Positions 32,131 to 38,161 of a stretch of 38,161 nt of DNA are shown one piece after another. The stretch comes from Stagonosporopsis chrysanthemi (taxonomy: Eukaryota > Ascomycota > Dothideomycetes > Pleosporales > Didymellaceae). The stretch is from positions 1 to 38,161 of the forward strand of contig JAFISE010000240.1 of assembly GCA_022560025.1 (NCBI GenBank), in the 5' to 3' direction. Every line of letters starts with the position of its first letter. The stretch's first letter is position 1. The notes beneath the pieces were generated by a model. That model was not told where the DNA came from, ran no database searches, and worked only from the letters and a program-made list of their open reading frames with translations. The translations under genes and the position numbers were made by a program.

Positions 32131-33200
32131 TGTAGTATATATAGCTTTTTTTACTTTAACTTTATATAATTTTATAGCTTTAACAAATTATATAGACTTT
32201 GCTATAGCGTTAGATCTAGATACAACTTAGTAGTAAGGTGTAACATAGTGCTACAAACAATTTACACTCTTTAGAATTACTATACAGTATTAGCATTAAT
32301 AGAAAATTAATAGTATAGTAGTAGAAGTTAAAGTTAGTGTTTAGCAGCCTTATAACTGTAAGCAAGTGCTGCTAAGAAGCTACTATAAGCTGCAGTATTA
32401 CTTTATTATAGATACAGCAAACAGCTATAATAATATACTGTATATTCTTTATAAAGTAACTAATATTGTTAGTAAGCAACTTGTAAAGTAGAAGTTAACA
32501 AAGTATATATACAAAGAGCAAGCGTAGGTTATAAATACTAAGGTAGTAAAGACTAACAAGACTAGCTAGTTTAAGTAGACAAGCTAGCTAGAGCACTTTG
32601 CTAACTGCAATTTAATACATCTTGCATATTAGACCTAGCTGCCTAACTAAAGTAAGAAGAAGCTGCAGTAGGTAGTAAAGCTAACAGAGCTACTAGTAAA
32701 GAAAAGTATTAAGGGGCTGTTAATACTTATATAAAAGACAAGGCAGTAGTTAAAAAGTATAAAGTAACTAGAGATTAATTAGTAGCTTATAGCTTAACTA
32801 CAGAACCTAGAGAGTTAAGCCTACTATACTAGCTATATAGTTAAGTTTGTCTGCTACACTCTATGCTTTGTAGCTAATATAAAGGCAAAGATAGTAGTGT
32901 AGAAAGGCTGTAATAAAAGCAGTAACAAAGAAGATAAAGGCAATAAGAATAGCTTAGAAGAAAAAAAAGAAGAAGAAGAAAAAAAGAATAACAATAATAA
33001 TAATAATAATAATAATAAGGACTTTTCTAATACTAATAGTAGCTAACTTATAAACTATCTAAGTAGCAGCTAAAAAAAAAAGAACTTAATAAAAAATATA
33101 TAAAAGCTGTTCTACTAGATAGTTAAGTAGAAAGAGCTTATAGTAGCACTGTAAAGAATATTAAATAGTAATACTAACAGTAATAACAAAGCACAGTATA
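32131..33200 (+). pseudogene. Decayed telomere-linked-helicase-like gene, copy 4, with upstream repeat
   Basis: 32105-32400 is the RIPed partner of 37310-37600. The following 32490-32900 holds the best preserved helical segment (SWFKWTSWLEHFAN, LTELLVEKSVKGLL). An acidic/Asn-rich low-complexity tract follows (GAA and AAT runs at 32958-33018, including an AAT microsatellite at 32993-33018), similar in position to the acidic linkers of telomere-linked helicase proteins. No intact frame remains. Confidence 0.5.
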
Positions 33201-34570
33201 GTGCTTAGCACAATACTTAGCTTAAAGCACTGCTAAGCTTACTTATATTTTTTTTCTTTATAATAACAAGTAACAAGCTATTTAGTAGTAGACTTATTTA
33301 CTTTCTTACTGTGCTAGGTATTAATAGTAATAAGATCTAAGCTGTACTGTTTGCTAGCTTGTAGAATATAAAGAAGATACGCAACGTAGTATAAGTAAGT
33401 AGGTATATAGGCTGTAAAAAGTAGCTAAGTAATATAGTCTTTGTCTAAAGCGCTACGTACAGCCTACAAGGCTAGTAGCTAAAGTTATACTAAGCTAAAA
33501 AGACTAAGAGTTGCGTTTATAAGCTTATTAAAAGCAACAGCTATATAAAAGTTATTATAAACTATAAGATAGATAGTAACTATATATAACAAGGCTGTAA
33601 GCTAAGTAAAGAGCTGTATAACTGTTGCTAGCAGTACAAAGCAAGTAGATATAAAGAGGTTGTTACAGCTATAGATATAAAGAAAGCTAAGTTTAAAGCA
33701 CAGCTATAAGTATATAGAAAGTTAAGTTAGTACAAAAAAAAGTAAAAAGTATATAAGTAGTAAAAAGTAAAAAAGCTAAAAGAAATACTAGAGTTATAAA
33801 AAAAGTACTACTAGTAGTATTAAGTAAAAGAGTACAGAGACACAGACTAGCACTAGCTTGCCTACTATAATTAGCTGCAGGTAGAAGAAGTTAAAGAGAA
33901 AGTTAAGCTAACTATACAGACTATTAAAGACTAGAAGCTATAAGCTAACTTTAGCTACTACTTTAAATACAGCGTCCCCTAGCTAATTTATAACAGCTTT
34001 AAGTTAGATACTAGTAGCTAGTAGAAGAATATAGCTATATACTGCTAGTTTATAGGTATACTTGTTATATTAATTATATATATGTAAACAGTATAAAAAG
34101 ATATATTTTACAACTAGGTACAGCAATATATATAAGTAGAAGGCATTGTAGTAAGCAGCTAGGTAGTATATATAGAAGTACTTGCGTAGATAAAGTAGTA
34201 AGTATAGTAAGGCAGTATCTAAAGCAACAAGATAAGTACAGTATTTATACTGTTTATATTATATATTAAAAGCAAGGTATAAAGATAGTAGTCTATAGTA
34301 TATATTAAGGTTATATATTAAAACTGTATATATATATTTAAGGTACAGAAGTTTATATACATAACTATAAAACTTTAATTATTAAAAGCAACTACTAATA
34401 GTGTATTACAAGCTAAAGGTGTTAGCAAAGCAACTAGATTATTATGTATATTACGCAGATATAGTAAGTAAAGTAAGTATACTAGTAGACAATTTATAGA
34501 AGCTATACAGTAAAGTTAAGTTTAAGCCTAGATATAAGTTAAAGTAAAGTTAGAGCAACTACTAATAGTG
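33150..34570. repeat. Long repeat block B, copy 2
   Basis: Aligns with 28670-30010; 33350-34000 also aligns with 35480-36140. The unit is followed again by a 17-bp minisatellite. Differences between copies are mainly C/T and G/A. Confidence 0.65.
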
Positions 34571-34635
34571 TATTATAAGCTAAAGCACAGCAGTATTAGA
34601 CTAGAGCAGAAGTAGAAAGAGTCTAATTTAAAGTA

Positions 34636-34800
34636 TAATATACTAACTTAAGCTAGTCTTTTAACTTAAGTAAGCTTTTAATCTAAGTAAGCTCTTAACT
34701 TAAGTAAGCTTTTAACCTAAGTAAGCCCTTAACCTAAGTAAGCTTCTAATCTAAGTAAGCTTACAATTTAAGTAAGCTCTTAATCTAAGTAAGCTTTTAA
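34636..34800. repeat. 17-bp minisatellite array 3
   Basis: Roughly nine units with the same consensus as arrays 1 and 2, between block B copy 2 and block C copy 2. Confidence 0.85.
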
Positions 34801-35065
34801 CCTTAGCCTATATAAAAGTGCAGAAAAGATACTAAACTATAGCTTAATATAGCTAGTATTAAAGTTTGCTTTTTTTTAAGCAATCTACTTTAGTAGTCTC
34901 TTGTATTACTCTAATACTACTAACCTGCAAGTCTTTTACACTTAAATTAAAAAACATTTTATATAAACTTAATTCTTATATACTTTATATAGCAATACTA
35001 AGAGTTTTATCTATAAATTTAGTAAAACATAGTACTATTAAAGTAAGTAAGGTTAAAGTTCTTAA
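34801..35065. repeat. Repeat block C, copy 2
   Basis: Aligns with 30971-31235, including the poly-T run. The 67-codon frame here (34866-35069) is only a by-product of AT-rich sequence. Confidence 0.65.
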
Positions 35066-35430
35066 CTAAAGTTAAGCTCTTAGACAAGCTTGCACAGCTA
35101 ATAGACAAGCTTAAAGAGCTGTAAGGCAGGCTACAGCTTTATTACTACTAATAAAAACGCAATATATATATACTATAAAAAAAAGTACTAGTAAACTTAG
35201 ATAAGAGAGAAAAGCTTGCTTTATAAGACTAATATTATACTATATCTGCTATGCTATAGTAATAAATACTTAAGCACTTTAGTTAATTTAAGATTGTTAC
35301 TCTAAGTATAATTAAGCTCTTAGACAAGCTTACACAGCTAATAAAAGAGCTAAGAAAGCTGCTTAATAATGTACAGTGCAAGATATATAGCTAGATTACA
35401 ATTAATAAAGATAAAATACGTAAGTACTGT
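35066..35430 (+). pseudogene. Decayed OrsD/telomere-linked-helicase-like segment, copy 5
   Basis: 35250-35430 aligns with 31470-31660, and a shorter related stretch (AAGCTCTTAGACAAGCTT) occurs at about 35070. It jumps directly into block B copy 3, so most of the gene-like part seen in copies 3 and 4 is deleted. Confidence 0.4.
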
Positions 35431-36730
35431 AAGTAGCAACTAATATACTAGAGCTAAGTATTAATAGCAATAAAATCTAAGCTGTACTGTTTGCTAGCTT
35501 ACAGAATACAAAGAAGATACACAATATAGTATAAGTAAGTAGATATATAAGCTATAGAAAGTAGCTAAGTAATATAGTCTTTGTCTAAAGCGCTATATAT
35601 AGCCTGCAGGGCTAGTAGCTAAGGTTATACTTAGCTAGAAAAACTAAGAGCTGCGTTTATAAGCTTATTAAAGGTAATAGCTATATAAAAGTTATTATAG
35701 ACTATAAGATAGATAGTAACTATATATAATAGAGCTGTAAGCTAAGTAAAGAGCTGTACAACTGTTATTAGCAGTACAAAGTAAGTAGGTATAAAAAAGT
35801 TATTATAGCTATAGATATAAAGAGAGTAAATATAGAAAAAGCTAAGTTTAAAGTACAGCTATAAGTATATAGAAAGTTAAGTTAGTATAAAAAAGAGTAG
35901 AAGGCATATAAGTAGTAAGAAGTAAAAAAGCTAAAAAAAATACTAAAGTTATAAAAAAAGTACTACTAGTAGTATTAAGTAAAAAAGTATAAAGACACAG
36001 ACTAGTACTAGTTTACTTACTATAATTAGCTATAAGTAGAAAAAGTTAGAGAAAGAGTTAAGCTAACTGTATAGACAATTAAAGACTAGAAGCTATAAGC
36101 TAACTTTAGCTGCTACTTTAAATACAGCATCTTCTAGCTAATCTGTAATAGCTTTAAGCTAGACTTTAGTAGCTAGTAAAAGAACACAGCTATACGCTGC
36201 TAGTTTATAGGTATACTTATTATATTGATTATATGCATATAAATAGTATAAAAGAACGTGTTTTACAACTAGGTACAGTAATATATATAAGTAGAAAGTA
36301 TTGCAGTATACAGCTAGATAGTATATATAAAGGTACTTACGTAAATAAGGTAGTAGGTATAGTAAGGCAGTATCTAGAGTAATAAAATAAGCAGAGTATT
36401 TATACTATTTATATTATATATTAAAGGCAAGGTATAAAGACAGTAGTCTATAGTATATATTAAGGTTGCATATTAAGACTATATATATATATTTAAAATA
36501 TAGAAGTTTGCATATATAACTATAAAACTCTAATTATTAAAAGTAACTACTAATAGTATATTACAGGCTAAAGATATTAGTAAAGTAACTAGATTATTAT
36601 ATATATTATATAGATACAGTAAGTAAAGTAAGTATACTAGCAGACAATTTATAAAAGCTATATAGCAGAGTTAAGTTTAGGCCTAGATATAAGTTAAAGT
36701 AAAGTTAAAGCAACTACTAATAGTATATTA
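35431..36730. repeat. Long repeat block B, copy 3
   Basis: Aligns with 33310-34570; followed by minisatellite array 4. It lacks the 5' part seen in the other two copies. Confidence 0.65.
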
Positions 36731-36799
36731 TAAGCTAAAGTATAGCAGTGTTAGACTAAAGCAAAGGTAGAAAGAGTCTAATTTAAAGCACAATATACT

Positions 36800-37078
36800 A
36801 ACTTAAGCTAGTCTTTTAACTTAAGTAAGCCTTTAATCTAAGTAAGCTTTTAACTTAAGTAAGCCCTTAACCTAAGTAAGCTTCTAACCTAAGTAAGCCC
36901 TTAATCTAAGTAAGCTTACAACTTAAGTAAGCTTTTAATCTAAGTAAGCTCTTAACCTAAGTAAGGCCTTAACTTAAGTAATCTTTTAACTTAAGTAAGC
37001 TTTTAACTTAAGTAAGCTCTTAACTTAAGTAAGCTTCTAACTTAAGTAATCTTTTAACCTAAGTAAGCTCTTAACTCT
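36800..37078. repeat. 17-bp minisatellite array 4
   Basis: About sixteen units of the same AACYTAAGTAAGCTYTT consensus. It ends at the point where RIP becomes weaker. Confidence 0.88.
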
Positions 37079-37637
37079 TAGTTAATTTCTTTACAGACCC
37101 TAACCTATATAAGCCTATAACAAGAGCTCTTATTGCAAGATCTCTAACCTGTTTAGGCTGTTTAGGCCTAGCGCGCTGTCCTAATCTAGTAGCTTAGGGG
37201 CCTAACTTGCGCAACTCTAACCCCTAACTTACTCCTTATCTAGCGCAGCTTTGCAGAGACTGCCTATACTAATCTTGCTCTAGCTCCTAGTTAATTTCCT
37301 TACAGACCCTATATAATTTAATTGTAGCACGTACGGCCCCCCCTGCTCTGACCCTATATGCTTTTCCTGCTGCGACAAATTATATAGACCCTGCTATAGC
37401 GTTGGATCTAGATGCAACTTAGCAGCAAGGTGCAACACAGCGCTGCAAACAATCTGCACTCTTTAGAATAGCTGCGCAGCGTTGGCGTTGATGGAAAATA
37501 GATGGCGCAGTGGTAGAGGTTGAAGTTGGTGTTTGGCAGCCCTGCGACCGTAAGCGAGCGCTGCTAAGAGGCTGCTGCCTGCCTGCCTGCCTGCAGCAGA
37601 CTGCTTACAACAGCAGACACTGCTCTAAACAACTTAG
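37079..37637. repeat. Less mutated subtelomere-like repeat (reference copy for RIP)
   Basis: 37095-37290 matches 28011-28240, and 37310-37600 matches 32105-32400. The 37310-37600 copy is GC-richer, for example GCACGTACGG here against GTATATATAG there. CTGCCTGCCTGCCTGCC is a small tetranucleotide run near 37577-37593. Short frames occur, but no defined gene start for the next open frame was found. Confidence 0.65.
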
Positions 37638-38161
37638 GCAGCGTCAGGCAAACGTGAAGACATAGACTTGTTTCAAGGCACGTTTGTCTACCTCCCTAGG
37701 CACTACATAGCCGTCTGCAAGACGCACCAGCAGGGCGTGTTGTCGTCGCAGCTGTTGTCGCACCTGAACAGCTGCCACCAGGAGCTCTCTGTTGCAGCAC
37801 GGGGCAAGCTTGTGGCTGCAGCCAGAGCCTTCACAGCGTGGGCCGCCCAAGCAGAGGACGTCGTGTATCCGCTATCCAAGGCACAGCCGCTAGCCCTCCT
37901 GCCTGTCTACAAAGACGGTTCTGCGTGCAAAGCAGAGCAGTGTGGGTACATTGCGCGCGGTCGGCAGAACATACAGGACCACTGCAGGAAGGAGCACGGA
38001 TGGAGCAACCCACGCAAGAGAGGGCGACCGCACCAGAGCGCCCAACCATCACCCCAGATGTGGGAGGAAGGGGTGTGGTGCCAGAAGTTTCAGCCTACTG
38101 GTGAGCTGGGACGATTGTTCGAGGTTAGCCAGGTCGCGTGTGAGGCTGCGCAGGGTGCTGA
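37638..38161 (+). CDS. OrsD/DUF3505-like zinc-finger protein, N-terminal part, runs off the window
   Basis: An open frame from the codon after a TAG (37635-37637) to the window end, 174 codons. It reads DIDLFQGTFVYLPRHYIAVC, then LLSHLNSCHQ, AAQAEDVVYP, a C2H2-like finger (CKAEQCGYIARG ... DHCRKEHGW), NPRKRGRP and MWEEGVWCQKFQPTG. This order (degenerate finger, second finger, basic patch, CQ.F block) is characteristic of fungal OrsD/DUF3505 proteins, often found in telomere-linked RecQ-helicase genes. No ATG precedes the homology, so the start is lost or lies across an intron whose acceptor could be the CTTAG at 37633-37637. Frames seen on the opposite strand are shadows. Composition is GC-rich, unlike the decayed copies to the left. 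Confidence 0.7.

Noticed and set aside
37079..38161. Telomeric TTAGGG/CCCTAA tract at the right end
   Set aside because: Only scattered CCTAA words occur; there is no tandem telomeric repeat in the window.
1..38161. tRNA or rRNA genes
   Set aside because: I noticed no cloverleaf-like or rRNA-like sequence by eye; a covariance-model scan was not possible.

Overview
The window looks like filamentous ascomycete DNA (Pezizomycotina, probably a Dothideomycete such as a Pleosporales; the class is an inference). Genes carry short 47-125 nt introns with CTAAC/CTGAC branch points. Most of the window consists of AT-rich, TpA-dominated, stop-riddled relics of transposons, the signature of repeat-induced point mutation (RIP). 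One repeat is present both mutated and nearly unmutated, and over the best-aligned stretch every difference is C to T or G to A.

Layout. 1-1884: RIP-degraded DNA with a minus-strand pogo/Fot1 transposase relic. 1885-7040: GC-balanced island with the unmutated 5' end of that transposon, a four-exon XanA-like Fe(II)/2-oxoglutarate dioxygenase gene (2849-4214), an un-RIPed Ty3/gypsy pol fragment starting about 33 bp after its stop, and about 1.4 kb with no recognisable gene. 7045-17700: nested RIPed transposons, including two short LTR elements with matching LTRs and 5-bp target duplications, a MITE-like insert present in three copies, a second pogo copy, a gypsy pol relic and the 3' end of another pogo element. 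17767-25356: second gene island with a chimeric terpene cyclase/prenyltransferase (minus strand) and two cytochrome P450 genes (plus strand). 25400-37080: RIPed subtelomere-like array with decayed copies of a gene resembling telomere-linked helicase/OrsD-type (DUF3505) proteins, separated by 17-bp minisatellites. 37100-38161: less mutated DNA ending in an open OrsD-like frame that runs off the window.

How the genes may work together. The 727-residue synthase has both halves of the fusicoccadiene/ophiobolin synthase type: a C-terminal prenyltransferase making GGPP or GFPP, and an N-terminal class I cyclase. The two P450s and the dioxygenase are the expected tailoring enzymes, so this looks like a small fusicoccane-like di- or sesterterpenoid cluster split by about 13 kb of dead transposons. 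A shared motif (core CGGCGKATTT) occurs upstream of the dioxygenase and in repeats in the divergent synthase/P450 promoter, with a shorter match upstream of the second P450, which suggests common control. Three enzymes have odd active-site residues: the dioxygenase has Y-x-N where HxD is expected, the cyclase has RH in place of RY, and P450-1 has PPAA where its neighbour has HTST. The product may therefore be unusual, or some genes may be decaying.
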